From positions 1 through 13,442 of the forward strand of contig JABIUG010000385.1 in NCBI GenBank assembly GCA_018700655.1: a DNA stretch of 13,442 bases, read 5' to 3'. Each line of letters opens with the position of its first letter. Positions within the stretch are counted from its first letter, which is position 1. This document shows, in pieces, positions 6,305 to 13,442 of the stretch. The stretch is from Rhodospirillaceae bacterium. GTDB taxonomy: Bacteria; Pseudomonadota; Alphaproteobacteria; SP197. The position numbers were made by a program, and so were the translations under genes. A model generated the notes under the pieces. That model saw only the letters and a program-made list of their open reading frames with translations. It was not told the DNA's origin and did not search any database.

Positions 6305-6790
6305 TCAGCTGTTATCTGCCTGCCATGTTTCGATCGCTTCCCTGAGCTCGGTCAAGGCATCACAACCCAGCCAGCAGATATCATCAAGAGCTTCGAGCTG
6401 CTCCTGAGCCGCGGCTAGGTCGCCCGCCTGAAGATAGGCTTCGCCCAGATACTCGTGGGCTTCCTTGTGGTCCGGGTCGATCGTGAGTGCTTGTCTGTAG
6501 TTCACAAAGGCACTTTCGAGATCGCCAGATTGACGCTGGCTGTAGGCCAGCATGTTGAAGGCATCGGCGCTGCCGGGGTCGAGGCTCACGGCAGTCTCGA
6601 AATAGCCGATCGCCAGGCCCCAGTTCCCGGCGTCCACCGCGCTTTGTCCGTCACGGAAGGCCTGGGTCGTCGCATCGCTGGAATAGGTGCTGGTGCTGTC
6701 GCTGGTTGAGCTGCTTCCGGCCGCTAAAACCTGTCCTGACAGAGCAAGCATCATGATGCCGGCAACGGCAAGATGTCTGATCGTGGTCAT
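6305..6790 (-). CDS. Periplasmic tetratricopeptide-repeat protein
   Basis: The protein has 161 aa. Residues 1-23 form a Sec signal peptide (basic start, hydrophobic 'VAGIMMLALSGQVLA'), followed by a Ser/Thr-rich linker to about residue 40. Around residues 43-133, roughly three TPR units can be read ('AFNMLAYSQRQSGDLESAFVNYRQALTIDP', 'AHEYLGEAYLQAGDLAAAQEQL'). The C-terminus has a C-W-L-G-C pair followed by 'ALTELREAI', a tail I associate with small secreted TPR proteins of proteobacteria. TPR folds bind other proteins, and the partner is unknown. GAAGGG about 9 nt upstream supports the start. It is separated from the PhyH operon by 89 nt. Confidence 0.88.
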   Translation of the reverse strand: MTTIRHLAVAGIMMLALSGQVLAAGSSSTSDSTSTYSSDATTQAFRDGQSAVDAGNWGLAIGYFETAVSLDPGSADAFNMLAYSQRQSGDLESAFVNYRQALTIDPDHKEAHEYLGEAYLQAGDLAAAQEQLEALDDICWLGCDALTELREAIETWQADNS

Positions 6791-6804
6791 GTGGGCGTAC
6801 CCCT

Positions 6805-6824
6805 TCGCCTTTGTCTAAAGGCGA
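6805..6824 (-). repeat. 8-bp inverted repeat next to the TPR gene ribosome-binding site
   Basis: TCGCCTTT and AAAGGCGA surround a 4-nt loop, 15-34 nt before the TPR gene's ATG. Its proximal arm abuts the GAAGGGG Shine-Dalgarno. It may tune translation or mRNA stability. A separate 10-bp palindrome, ATCACGTGAT, lies at 6872-6881 in the same divergent interval. I see no other assignable element between 6825 and 6915. Confidence 0.35.
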
Positions 6825-6915
6825 CTGGATTGTGCATGGAATGCTACAGGAGTCCAGCCGGTACCGAAATCATCACGTGATCACGAGTTTGGAACCTCCA
6901 ATCGGGTCCATCCGA

Positions 6916-6944
6916 TTGACACAGGCGGTCACGGTTCGCATAGT
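6916..6944 (+). promoter_or_regulatory. Sigma70-type promoter of the cobalamin riboswitch/cbtBA transcript
   Basis: A perfect -35 TTGACA (6916-6921) is followed by a 17-nt spacer and the -10-like CATAGT (6939-6944). Transcription would begin near 6951, at the 5' edge of the riboswitch aptamer. That position strongly supports the call, although the -10 deviates from consensus. Confidence 0.65.
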
Positions 6945-7150
6945 TGGTGCTGGTGGTTCCCCAGATGAGCTGGACAGGAGAGCTCGGGGATCAAAAGGGA
7001 ACAGGGAAGGGATCGACCCCATAGGGGATCTCGTGCTCTGGCTGCCCCCGCAACTGTGAGCGGTTAGTCGGGCGTTGATGTGCGCCACTGGTAACTCCGG
7101 GAAGGCCGGACGCCCCGACGATGACCCGCAAGCCAGGAGACCTGCCACCG
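6945..7150 (+). promoter_or_regulatory. Cobalamin (AdoCbl) riboswitch
   Basis: Hallmark conserved segments occur in order: AAAAGGGAA near 6993-7001, GCTGCCCCCGCAACTG (7041-7056), GCCACTG (7084-7090) with GGGAAGGCCGG (7099-7109), and the B12 box AGCCAGGAGACCTGCC (7131-7146). It precedes cbtB, so cobalamin should repress cobalt uptake when the cofactor is plentiful. The expression platform probably acts on translation. CCGT (7185-7188) can pair with ACGG (7193-7196), which touches the GGAGGG Shine-Dalgarno (7195-7200). The exact 5' edge is approximate. Confidence 0.95.
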
Positions 7151-7204
7151 AAACCGGCGCCTCGGCGTCACTATAGTCAACGGTCCGTTTTCACGGAGGG
7201 TGAT

Positions 7205-7387
7205 ATGTCAGACCAGGTTCTCAAGGCTTCCATCGCAGCGCAGTCGATCGCACAGCGCGCAATTCCTGTCACGATTTTGGCCATGCTTGGCGTGTTCCTG
7301 CTCTACGGTGTGGGCTTTGCCCAGCCGGATGTGCTGCACAACGCAGCCCACGACGGTCGCCACTCGTTCGCTTTCCCCTGCCACTAG
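7205..7387 (+). CDS. cbtB: CbtB, small subunit of a cobalt transporter
   Basis: The protein has 60 aa with one transmembrane helix (about residues 20-41, 'IPVTILAMLGVFLLYGVGFA'). It ends in the family signature HNAAHDGRHSFAFPCH, whose His and Cys residues probably capture Co2+. CbtB pairs with CbtA in predicted B12-regulated cobalt uptake systems. GGAGGG lies 4 nt before the ATG at 7205. The frame is open for 28 codons further upstream, but these fall in the riboswitch and are not coding. cbtA follows after 12 nt. Confidence 0.95.
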   Translation: MSDQVLKASIAAQSIAQRAIPVTILAMLGVFLLYGVGFAQPDVLHNAAHDGRHSFAFPCH

Positions 7388-7399
7388 GGGGCTAATCAC

Positions 7400-8140
7400 A
7401 TGATTGGCCGGTTGCTGACCGCGGCACTTCTGTCGGGGGTGCTGGCGGGCGTCCTGATTTCCGTCGTGCACGAGTTCACGACGACCCCGATTATCCTGCA
7501 AGCCGAACAATACGAGGCACGGGGCGCTTCGGATCAGGCTGTATTGATGCGGAGCGATGAAATCTCCGGCGGCCGGTTTTATCTGGCCCACGACGGTGAG
7601 GACCACGCTGAGGGTGAAGAGACCTGGGCACCCGAAAACGGGCTGGAGCGCACCTTTTTCACTACGCTTTCAAACGTGATTACCGGCGTTGCCTATGCAG
7701 CTTTGCTGGTCGCAGCGTTCTACATGCGTGGCCAGAAGATGGATGGACGAACCGGCGTGCTGTGGGGGGTCGCCGGTTTTGTCGTCTTTGCCCTGGCGCC
7801 GGGCATGGGCCTGCCGCCCGAAGTGCCGGGCGCCATGGCCGCGGAAGTCAGTGCGCGCCAGACCTGGTGGATTTTTGCTGCAGCCAGTACCGCTGCAGGT
7901 CTCTGGTTGCTGTTCCTGACGCGCCATGCAGTGTTCAACGCCGTTGGTGTCCTGCTGATCGCGCTGCCTCACCTGGTCGGAGCGCCATTTGCGCCACTGG
8001 GTGGGAATGTGCCGCCGGAACTGTCGGCACATTTTGTCGCCGCATCGCTGGCGACGGCCCTGGTGTTCTGGGCGATGCTGGGTTGGTTGGCTGGTGCCAG
8101 CTACGAACGTTTCGTGCTGCGCACTGAAACCGATGGATAG
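7400..8140 (+). CDS. cbtA: CbtA, membrane subunit of a cobalt transporter
   Basis: The protein has 246 aa with about five to six predicted transmembrane helices (near residues 4-22, 90-108, 117-135, 150-168, 175-190 and 210-230). Family features include 'SVVHEFTTTPIILQAE' after the first helix, 'LPPEVPG', and a His/Glu-rich periplasmic loop (AHDGEDHAEGEE, residues 63-74) that could bind Co2+. With CbtB it should import cobalt for cobalamin synthesis under riboswitch control. A GGGGG run about 8 nt before the ATG acts as a ribosome-binding site. The CDF gene starts 11 nt downstream, indicating one transcript. Confidence 0.92.
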   Translation: MIGRLLTAALLSGVLAGVLISVVHEFTTTPIILQAEQYEARGASDQAVLMRSDEISGGRFYLAHDGEDHAEGEETWAPENGLERTFFTTLSNVITGVAYAALLVAAFYMRGQKMDGRTGVLWGVAGFVVFALAPGMGLPPEVPGAMAAEVSARQTWWIFAAASTAAGLWLLFLTRHAVFNAVGVLLIALPHLVGAPFAPLGGNVPPELSAHFVAASLATALVFWAMLGWLAGASYERFVLRTETDG

Positions 8141-8151
8141 GCCGGATTCCC

Positions 8152-9075
8152 ATGCCGCATGACGGCCACGATCACGCGCGTCATCACCATCCCAAGGCCG
8201 GGGCGGACAACGAACGCCGTGTCCTGATCGTTCTGGCGCTGACCGCCAGTTTCATGGTGGTCGAGGTGGTCGGCGGACTGCTCAGCGGTTCGTTGGCGCT
8301 GTTGGCCGATGCCGGCCATATGCTGACCGATACTGCGGCTCTGGCTCTTTCCTGGTTTGCCTTTCGCATGGCCCGCAGGCCGGCCGACCCGCAGCGATCC
8401 TACGGTTACCACCGCCTTCAGGTCGTTGCCGCCTTTATCAACGGACTGACGCTGATCGGGATCACGGTCTGGATCGTCTATGAAGCGGCGATCCGGATCT
8501 TCGCACCGGTTGAAGTCAACGGCGGCTTGATGATCTGGGTCGCGGCGGCCGGCCTGGTGGTCAACATCGTCGGCTTCATGATTCTGGCGCGGGGCGACAG
8601 GAACAACCTCAACCTGCGCAGCGCATCACTCCATATTCTGGGTGATCTGCTGGGCTCGGTCGCGACTGTGATTGCCGGTGCCGTCATCATCGTCTGGGGC
8701 TGGGCACCGATTGATCCGATCCTCTCGGTCCTGGTCGCCGGTCTGATCTGCCGCAATGCCGTGCCGCTGGTCCGGGAATCAGCCCATATCCTGATGGAGG
8801 GCACGCCGACCAAGCATGACATCAAAGAGATCGCACGGGTTCTGCAGGAAGGGGTGGATGATGTCGAAGACATCCATCACGTCCACATCTGGCAGCTCAC
8901 CGAGGAACGCCCGCTGGTCACGCTCCATGCCATGGTCTCCTGGAACGCCGATCGCGATTCCGCCCTGCGTGCGATCAAGCAACTCCTGAAGGAGAGGTTC
9001 GATCTGGCCCATGCGACGGTTCAGATCGAGGCAGGCGATTGCCCGGATGAAGAGGCAGGCCACAGCCATTCCTGA
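8152..9075 (+). CDS. Cation diffusion facilitator (CDF) metal exporter, CzcD/ZitB-like
   Basis: The protein has 307 aa. A His-rich N-terminus (HDGHDHARHHH, residues 3-13) precedes six transmembrane helices. Metal-site motifs H56-M-L-T-D60 in helix 2 and H161-I-L-G-D165 in helix 5 form the HD-HD tetrahedral site typical of zinc-transporting CDFs, some of which also move Co2+ or Cd2+. The C-terminal cytosolic domain shows 'DIHHVHIWQLTE' and a His-containing tail. It should export divalent metal by proton antiport. Its position 11 nt after cbtA, behind a B12 riboswitch, suggests pairing of cobalt import with a safety valve. That is inference. Confidence 0.93.
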   Translation: MPHDGHDHARHHHPKAGADNERRVLIVLALTASFMVVEVVGGLLSGSLALLADAGHMLTDTAALALSWFAFRMARRPADPQRSYGYHRLQVVAAFINGLTLIGITVWIVYEAAIRIFAPVEVNGGLMIWVAAAGLVVNIVGFMILARGDRNNLNLRSASLHILGDLLGSVATVIAGAVIIVWGWAPIDPILSVLVAGLICRNAVPLVRESAHILMEGTPTKHDIKEIARVLQEGVDDVEDIHHVHIWQLTEERPLVTLHAMVSWNADRDSALRAIKQLLKERFDLAHATVQIEAGDCPDEEAGHSHS

Positions 9076-9140
9076 CACCTTGCCTTGCATTCGCCATAAT
9101 GGATTCCAATCTGTGGAACCTTGAGGCTTGGAGCGCATTT

Positions 9141-9449
9141 ATGGACGAACGACCTGGCATCATGACCACGGAACCAGAAAAGCCGGAACACAGAGAGCGC
9201 GATTTCGGCGCGATCCGGGGGACCGTGATCAAGCTGGTTCTGGCCTCACTGCTGGTCGGGTTCGTGATGCACTGGTTCGGCTGGACCCCGATCGGTATTC
9301 TTCGTTCGCTCACGGAGAATTTCGAAGAGCTCTTCACCGATTTTGCCAGCTTTATCACCTGGGTGGTCGAGTTCATCCTGTTGGGCGCGACCATCGTCGT
9401 CCCGATCTGGCTGCTGATGCGCCTGATGGGCCGCAAACGCGGCAGTTAG
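9141..9449 (+). CDS. Small two-helix membrane protein, DUF6460-like
   Basis: The protein has 102 aa. A charged N-terminus (about 30 residues, rich in E/K/R) precedes two hydrophobic segments at about residues 34-54 ('VIKLVLASLLVGFVMHWFGW') and 73-95 ('FITWVVEFILLGATIVVPIW'). It ends in a basic MGRKRGS tail. The arrangement resembles small alphaproteobacterial inner-membrane proteins of the DUF6460 type, though I am unsure of that name. Function is unknown. I chose the start at 9141 because GGAG lies 8 nt upstream. ATGs at 9099 and 9162 are in frame. It is 65 nt after the CDF gene and may share its transcript. Confidence 0.75.
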   Translation: MDERPGIMTTEPEKPEHRERDFGAIRGTVIKLVLASLLVGFVMHWFGWTPIGILRSLTENFEELFTDFASFITWVVEFILLGATIVVPIWLLMRLMGRKRGS

Positions 9450-9467
9450 GCCAAGAGCGAAGATCCC

Positions 9468-10412
9468 ATGGGGCAGTTGGTACAGGGACAGTGGGTCGCC
9501 GACGGCGAGGAAGCCGCGGACGGCCGCTATCAGATGACCCAAAGCGTCCTGCGCAACTGGATTTCCACGGACGGCAGCCCCGGTCCCAGTGGTTCTGGTG
9601 GTTTTAAGGCGGAACCCGGCCGTTACCACCTCTATGCCTCACCCGCCTGTCCCTTCGCGCATCGCGCGCTGATCATGCGCAAGCTGAAGGGGCTTGAGGA
9701 TGTCATCTCGGTTTCGTTCGTCGATCCCGTGAAGCTGGGCGAGGGCTGGGTCCTGGCGCAAGGCGCTGACCCTATCAACGGCAAGATGCTGCTGCGCGGC
9801 ATCTACACGCTGGCCGAGCCCGATTACACCGGGCGCGTCTCCGTGCCGGTGTTGTGGGACAAACAGCAGGCGACGATCGTCGGCAACGGGTCCGCCGAGA
9901 TCATCCGCATGTTCAACCGCGCGTTTGACGCCTGGGGCCGGGCCGAGCGGGACTATTGCCCCGATGCCCTGGTCGAAGAGATCGACGCGATGAATGCATT
10001 CGTCGCCGAGCGGATCAACGAGGGCGTTTATGCCGCCGGGTTCGCCGGGAACCAACAGGCCCACAGCGAAGCCGTTATCCGCCTGTTTGATGCACTCGAT
10101 GTCATCGAGGAACGTTTGACCAAGAGTGCATTCCTGGTCGGCGACACGCTGACCGAGGCTGACATTCGTCTCTTCACCACCCTGGCCCGGTTCGACGGCG
10201 TCTATCACGGTCACTTCAAGTGCAACCTGCGCCGCCTGATCGACTACGCCGCCCTGTGGGCCTATGCCCGCTGTCTCTACGCGATCGAAGAGTTCGCGGA
10301 GACCTGCGACTTCGAGCACATGAAACACCACTACTACGCCAGCCATCTCGACCTGAATCCCACCGGCATTGTCCCGGAAGGCCCAGATGTGGATTGGGGG
10401 TTGGTGGCTTGA
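9468..10412 (+). CDS. Glutathionyl-hydroquinone reductase (Xi-class GST, YqjG/ECM4 type)
   Basis: The protein has 314 aa, as expected for Xi-class glutathione transferases. The thioredoxin-fold half contains 'SPACPFAHRALIMRKLKGL' with catalytic Cys61 in CPFA (CPWA is common in the family), and cis-Pro127 in 'VPVLWD'. The helical half includes 'FLVGDTLTEADIRLFTTLARFD'. These enzymes reduce glutathionyl-hydroquinones, regenerating hydroquinone and oxidised glutathione. An oddity is 'NGSAEIIRMFN' at 140-150. The usual Glu before Ser, which binds the gamma-glutamyl group, is Gly141 here, a single-base difference (GGG for GAG). The ATG lies 18 nt after the previous stop, with a weak ribosome-binding site. 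Confidence 0.92.
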   Translation: MGQLVQGQWVADGEEAADGRYQMTQSVLRNWISTDGSPGPSGSGGFKAEPGRYHLYASPACPFAHRALIMRKLKGLEDVISVSFVDPVKLGEGWVLAQGADPINGKMLLRGIYTLAEPDYTGRVSVPVLWDKQQATIVGNGSAEIIRMFNRAFDAWGRAERDYCPDALVEEIDAMNAFVAERINEGVYAAGFAGNQQAHSEAVIRLFDALDVIEERLTKSAFLVGDTLTEADIRLFTTLARFDGVYHGHFKCNLRRLIDYAALWAYARCLYAIEEFAETCDFEHMKHHYYASHLDLNPTGIVPEGPDVDWGLVA

Positions 10413-10524
10413 CGGGCCAGTCGTCGGGCGGAGACTCACAGTCGATCCAGAACGGCTCTTGATATCCCGCAGGTATGGAGTCGCTTGCGGATTTCGTTGA
10501 AATCAACAGCTGGCCCCGCAGACA

Positions 10525-10815
10525 CTAGCCTGCAACGCGTTGGCCCATGAGCAGGTTTCCATCGCCGAACGGTGCGAAGTAGCCGTAGTCATAAGCAAAT
10601 TCACAATCAATGATCGGCTTTCCAGCAGCGTTTGTGACCATGTACTGTTCATCGATTGAGAACTCGAAACAGAACCTCTGAAGAGTGATGATGTGTTCGA
10701 GTTGCACCACTCGGTCAAGAGCATCACGGGTGGTTACCTGAATTGCCATGTGCGCGACCAGGGCTATCACGACGACAAGAACCGCCGCGAAGCCCCACCC
10801 ATATCGGGCTTTCAT
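10525..10815 (-). CDS. Small single-pass membrane protein, unknown function
   Basis: The protein has 96 aa. Basic residues (MKARYGW) precede one hydrophobic helix at about 7-28 ('GFAAVLVVVIALVAHMAIQV'), then a soluble, probably periplasmic domain ending 'GDGNLLMGQRVAG'. The helix could be an uncleaved anchor or signal. I recognise no family. GAGGAAAAGAAA directly before the ATG at 10815 supports this start over an in-frame ATG at 10866. It converges with the glutathionyl-hydroquinone reductase gene across 112 bp in which I see no clear terminator. Codon use looks less GC-biased than its neighbours, which could mean recent acquisition. Confidence 0.6.
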   Translation of the reverse strand: MKARYGWGFAAVLVVVIALVAHMAIQVTTRDALDRVVQLEHIITLQRFCFEFSIDEQYMVTNAAGKPIIDCEFAYDYGYFAPFGDGNLLMGQRVAG

Positions 10816-11082
10816 TTTCTTTTCCTCGCCTGAGCTAAACCGTTGTCTCAACGACTCTAACAGCAAGAGGCTGAGTTTTACCGAGCGGCGTCGGCTCGGA
10901 TCACTCCAGTTCCCTTTTCAAGCTGTCACCTGATGGAGCCAACCGTCCGGCGTGCGAGTTGGAAATCGACAGTCGCTGCGGCGGTCTGGTGGCGTGTCTT
11001 GGCTGCGCACCACTAGGAAGGCCAGCGGGATTTCCCATCTGCTCCCTTTTCCCGAGGGGAGAGAGCGAGCATGGCCAGGTGC
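10816..11082. other. Intergenic region without supported genes
   Basis: These 267 bp separate the small membrane-protein gene from the LysR-type gene, both on the minus strand. One short hairpin, CCGAGC (10881-10886) with GCTCGG (10894-10899), is present but lacks a T-run on the minus strand. Short open frames on both strands have no ribosome-binding site or recognisable product. I see nothing else. Confidence 0.5.
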
Positions 11083-11979
11083 TTAAGCCGACGCCGCCTG
11101 CGTCAGCCACTCGCGGAAGAGCATCACTTCGGGCCGGGTCTGTTCGTCGCTGTCGGGGATCAGCAGGTAGTGACCCGACTGGGCCCCTTCCAGCGGCATG
11201 GTGAGATCGTCGAGGATGGCGAGACGTGTGCGGGCGGCCTCTGCTTCAGCAAAGCTTGAGAGCAGGATGGCATGGCCCTGGCCGGCGCAGGCGAGTTCGA
11301 TTGCGCCCAGCGCGGTGTCGACCGTGATGCCGTAATCGGGCAGAGGATCGTCGATCCCGGCATTGCGGAAGAATCGCATCCAGAGGTTTTCCTGGCTCAT
11401 GATCTGGATCAGGTCACTTCCGATCAGGTCGTGGGCCGATTGCGGCGATCCAAGCGCGGCCTGGGTGTACTTGCTGCAGACCGGCACGGCGGCCTCGCGG
11501 GTGAGTTGTTCGGTGCGGTAGCCCGGCCAATGACCGTCACCCAGCCTGATTTCGAGATCGAGGTCGTCGGGCGGCAGGGCATCGGTCCAGACCGAGGTCG
11601 TGAGATGAACATCGATGCTGGGGTATGCCGCGCGGAAGGCGGGCAGGCGTGGTGTCAGCCAGAGCACGGCGAAGGCGATGGTCGCGCGGATCGTGATGGT
11701 CGGTGTGCCCTTGGGCCCGAACAGACCCGCCGTGGTCGCCGAGAGGTCTTCGAAAGCCTTGCGCACGGCGGGCAGATAGGCCCGGCCCATATCGGTCAGG
11801 CGCAGGCCATGGCGCATACGCTCGAACAGGGCAAAGCCCAGTTCGGCTTCCAGCGCGCGGACCTGGGTGCTGACCGATTTCGGGGTGCGCGCCAGTTCGT
11901 CGGCCGCCGCGGTGAAACTCTCGCGCCGTGCCGAGGCTTCGAAGGCGCGCAGCCAGTTGACAGGAGGAAGCTGATACAT
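11083..11979 (-). CDS. LysR-type transcriptional regulator, GcvA-like
   Basis: The protein has 298 aa, standard for LysR regulators. The N-terminus 'YQLPPVNWLRAFEASARRESFTAAADELARTPKSVSTQVRALEAELG' is the winged helix-turn-helix of the GcvA-like subgroup (LPPLxxLRAFEA type). Residues from about 90 to the end form the effector-binding domain ('TITIRATIAFAVLWLTPRLPAFRAAYPSIDVHLTTS'). I chose the start at 11979 because the domain begins at residue 2. The upstream in-frame ATG at 12081 would add 34 untypical residues. It is divergent from an MttB-family gene, the usual layout for a LysR protein and its target, so it probably controls that gene in response to the substrate. Confidence 0.92.
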   Translation of the reverse strand: MYQLPPVNWLRAFEASARRESFTAAADELARTPKSVSTQVRALEAELGFALFERMRHGLRLTDMGRAYLPAVRKAFEDLSATTAGLFGPKGTPTITIRATIAFAVLWLTPRLPAFRAAYPSIDVHLTTSVWTDALPPDDLDLEIRLGDGHWPGYRTEQLTREAAVPVCSKYTQAALGSPQSAHDLIGSDLIQIMSQENLWMRFFRNAGIDDPLPDYGITVDTALGAIELACAGQGHAILLSSFAEAEAARTRLAILDDLTMPLEGAQSGHYLLIPDSDEQTRPEVMLFREWLTQAASA

Positions 11980-12066
11980 CGCGGCCTGCAAATCAGATAG
12001 GAAGAAAACTACCGTCAGTAACAGATAATTATGTCGTCTACTTCCAGTCTGAAAGAGCCCAAGGTG

Positions 12067-12082
12067 GTTGTCGAGCAACAAC
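12067..12082. promoter_or_regulatory. Candidate LysR-type operator (T-N11-A)
   Basis: GTTGT (12067-12071) and ACAAC (12078-12082) are perfect inverted arms 6 nt apart. They contain a T-N11-A spacing (T12069, A12081) typical of LysR-family sites. It lies 22 nt upstream of the MttB-family start, in the 124-bp divergent region. The position is close to the start codon, so the site could mediate repression or overlap an alternative operator. Confidence 0.4.
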
Positions 12083-12103
12083 GAGACTTACCCTGGCATC
12101 ATC

Positions 12104-13442
12104 ATGAATGTCGTCGCCTCACCCAATCCGGTGCTGAAGGCTGAACCCGGAAAGCACCGGGCCGGTGGCCGTGCAGCCCGTATCGCACGGCGCAAGGGCG
12201 AGGGCATGACCGCTGCACCCTCGATCGTTCGGCGCAGGATTCCGTTTTATGAACTGCTTGGCGAAGAATCACTCGAAGCGATCGAGGCCCAGGCCGACTG
12301 GATCCTGAAGGAGATCGGAGTCGAGTTTCGCGGTGATGACGAAGCGCTTGCCCTGTTCCGCGAGGCCGGCGCCAGTGTCGATGGCGTCAGGGTGCGGTTT
12401 GATCCCGGCCATGCACGTGCGCTTTGCGCGACGGCGCCGACCGAATTCCGCATGGAGAGCCGCGATCCCGCCCGCTCGATCGTGCTGGGCGGCGACCATG
12501 TGGTTTTTATGCCGGGTTACGGCTCGCCCTTTGTCACCGATCTCGATGGTGGCCGTCGTTATGCTGCCCTGGAAGACTTCGAGAACTTCGTGAAGCTGAC
12601 CTATGCCTCGCCCTGGCTCCATCATTCCGGCGGCACGGTGTGCGAGCCGGTCGATATTCCGGTCAACAAGCGTCATCTCGACATGGTCTATGCCCATCTG
12701 CGCTGGTCGAACAAACCGTTCATGGGCGGGGTGACGGCGCCCGACAGGGCGCTTGATTCGATTGATATGGCGCGCATCGCCTTTGGTCCCGATTACCTTG
12801 AGGACCATTGCGTCATCCAGGCCAACATCAACGTCAATTCGCCGCTGATCTATGACGGCGTGATGTCCTCGGCCCTGCGGATTTATGCGCAGGCCGGCCA
12901 GAGCACGGCAATCTCTCCGGCGATCTTCGGCGGCGCGATGGGCCCGGTCACCCAGTCTGGCGTGCTCGCCCAGACTCATGCTGAGATCCTTGCGGGCATT
13001 GCTCTCAGCCAGCTCGTGCGGCCGGGTACACCCGTGATCTACGGGAACTTCAACACCACCATGAACCTGAAGACCGGGGCGCTGACCTTCGGCACGCCTG
13101 AAGCCAATCTTTCCAACATGGCCTTTGCCCAGCTCGGCCGGCGGCTTGGCGTGCCGGTGCGCTGCGGCGGACAGCTCACGGCGGCCAACAGCGCCGACGG
13201 CCATGCCATGCAGGAATCAACCTCGTTCATGCTGGCTTCGATCATGGCGGGTTCGAACTTCATCTATCACGCCGCCGGCTGGCTCGAAGGCGGGCTCACC
13301 ATGGGTTACGAGAAGTTCGTCATGGATCTCGACCATTGCGGCATGATGCTGAAAATGGTCGCCGGGCTCGAAGTCGACGAGGCGTCGTTTGCCAGGGAGG
13401 CCTATCACGAGGCGGGCCCGGGCCAGGCGTTCTTCGGCACCC
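12104..13442 (+). CDS. MttB-family (trimethylamine:corrinoid) methyltransferase homologue without pyrrolysine, 3' end cut by window
   Basis: The frame is open from 12104 to the window end, giving 446 residues with no stop. Full proteins of this superfamily run near 500 aa. Landmarks are an Arg-rich N-terminus ('HRAGGRAARIARRKGEG'), 'LLGEESLEAIEAQADWILKEIGVEFRGDDEAL', 'IYGNFNTTMNLKTGALTFGTPEANLSNMAFAQLGRRLGVPVRCGG', 'NSADGHAMQES' and 'YHAAGWLEGGLTMGYEKFVMD'. True MttB uses pyrrolysine at an in-frame UAG. There is none here, as in MtgB-type glycine betaine methyltransferases and the many uncharacterised alphaproteobacterial paralogues. It likely moves a methyl group from a quaternary amine to a corrinoid protein, but the substrate is unknown. 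It is divergent from the GcvA-like regulator. Confidence 0.9.
   Translation, partial: MNVVASPNPVLKAEPGKHRAGGRAARIARRKGEGMTAAPSIVRRRIPFYELLGEESLEAIEAQADWILKEIGVEFRGDDEALALFREAGASVDGVRVRFDPGHARALCATAPTEFRMESRDPARSIVLGGDHVVFMPGYGSPFVTDLDGGRRYAALEDFENFVKLTYASPWLHHSGGTVCEPVDIPVNKRHLDMVYAHLRWSNKPFMGGVTAPDRALDSIDMARIAFGPDYLEDHCVIQANINVNSPLIYDGVMSSALRIYAQAGQSTAISPAIFGGAMGPVTQSGVLAQTHAEILAGIALSQLVRPGTPVIYGNFNTTMNLKTGALTFGTPEANLSNMAFAQLGRRLGVPVRCGGQLTAANSADGHAMQESTSFMLASIMAGSNFIYHAAGWLEGGLTMGYEKFVMDLDHCGMMLKMVAGLEVDEASFAREAYHEAGPGQAFFGT

Noticed and set aside
11272..12000. Plus-strand 242-codon ORF antisense to the LysR gene
   Set aside because: There is no ribosome-binding site or domain, and the LysR protein on the other strand is unambiguous.
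12269..13204. Minus-strand 311-codon ORF
   Set aside because: It lies wholly antisense to the MttB-family gene, which has clear family motifs in its own frame. The antisense product looks like shadow sequence.
12104..13442. Pyrrolysine-containing MttB
   Set aside because: No in-frame TAG is present in the visible codons, and the region around the usual Pyl position reads through with sense codons.
1..13442. CRISPR array, tRNA or rRNA genes
   Set aside because: No regularly spaced direct repeats and no tRNA or rRNA signature sequences were seen on either strand by eye.

Overview
The window is GC-rich, densely coded bacterial DNA. Its gene content (UGSC selenoprotein, PhyH and MttB-family genes, CbtBA under a cobalamin riboswitch, a GcvA-type LysR regulator) suggests an alphaproteobacterium, perhaps a marine Rhodospirillales-like lineage. 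This placement is inferred from gene families; there is no rRNA or other marker gene. Twelve complete genes longer than 100 codons, two shorter ones and two genes cut by the window ends are supported.

Layout: (1) 1-245, right end of an IS3-family insertion sequence with the last codons of its transposase. (2) 409-2345, minus strand, a translationally coupled pair: a 472-aa protein with a thioredoxin-like CxxC N-terminus, then a 173-aa UGSC-family selenoprotein whose in-frame TGA is most likely read as selenocysteine. A SECIS-like hairpin lies 11 nt after the TGA. (3) 2431-2781, plus strand, a RidA-family protein divergent from that pair. (4) 2852-6215, minus strand, a probable operon: PhyH-type dioxygenase, gamma-carbonic-anhydrase-like protein, SDR and a Tat-exported PotD-like solute-binding protein. 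It converges on the RidA gene at a strong bidirectional hairpin terminator. (5) 6305-6790, minus strand, a periplasmic TPR protein. (6) 6916-9449, plus strand, a sigma70-like promoter and cobalamin riboswitch followed by cbtB, cbtA, a CDF metal exporter and a small membrane protein. (7) 9468-10412, plus strand, glutathionyl-hydroquinone reductase. (8) 10525-10815, minus strand, a small single-pass membrane protein. (9) 11083-11979, minus strand, a GcvA-type LysR regulator divergent from a pyrrolysine-free MttB-family methyltransferase (from 12104, cut by the window end).

The most striking item is the selenoprotein, which plain ORF calling splits into two fragments at the TGA. Its Sec-Gly-Ser-Cys motif, SECIS-like hairpin and 4-nt overlap with a CxxC protein suggest a redox pair of unknown substrate. 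A second theme is corrinoid and cobalt: a B12-repressed cobalt uptake system and a member of the corrinoid-dependent methyltransferase superfamily lie in the same 13 kb. A functional link between these modules is only inferred.
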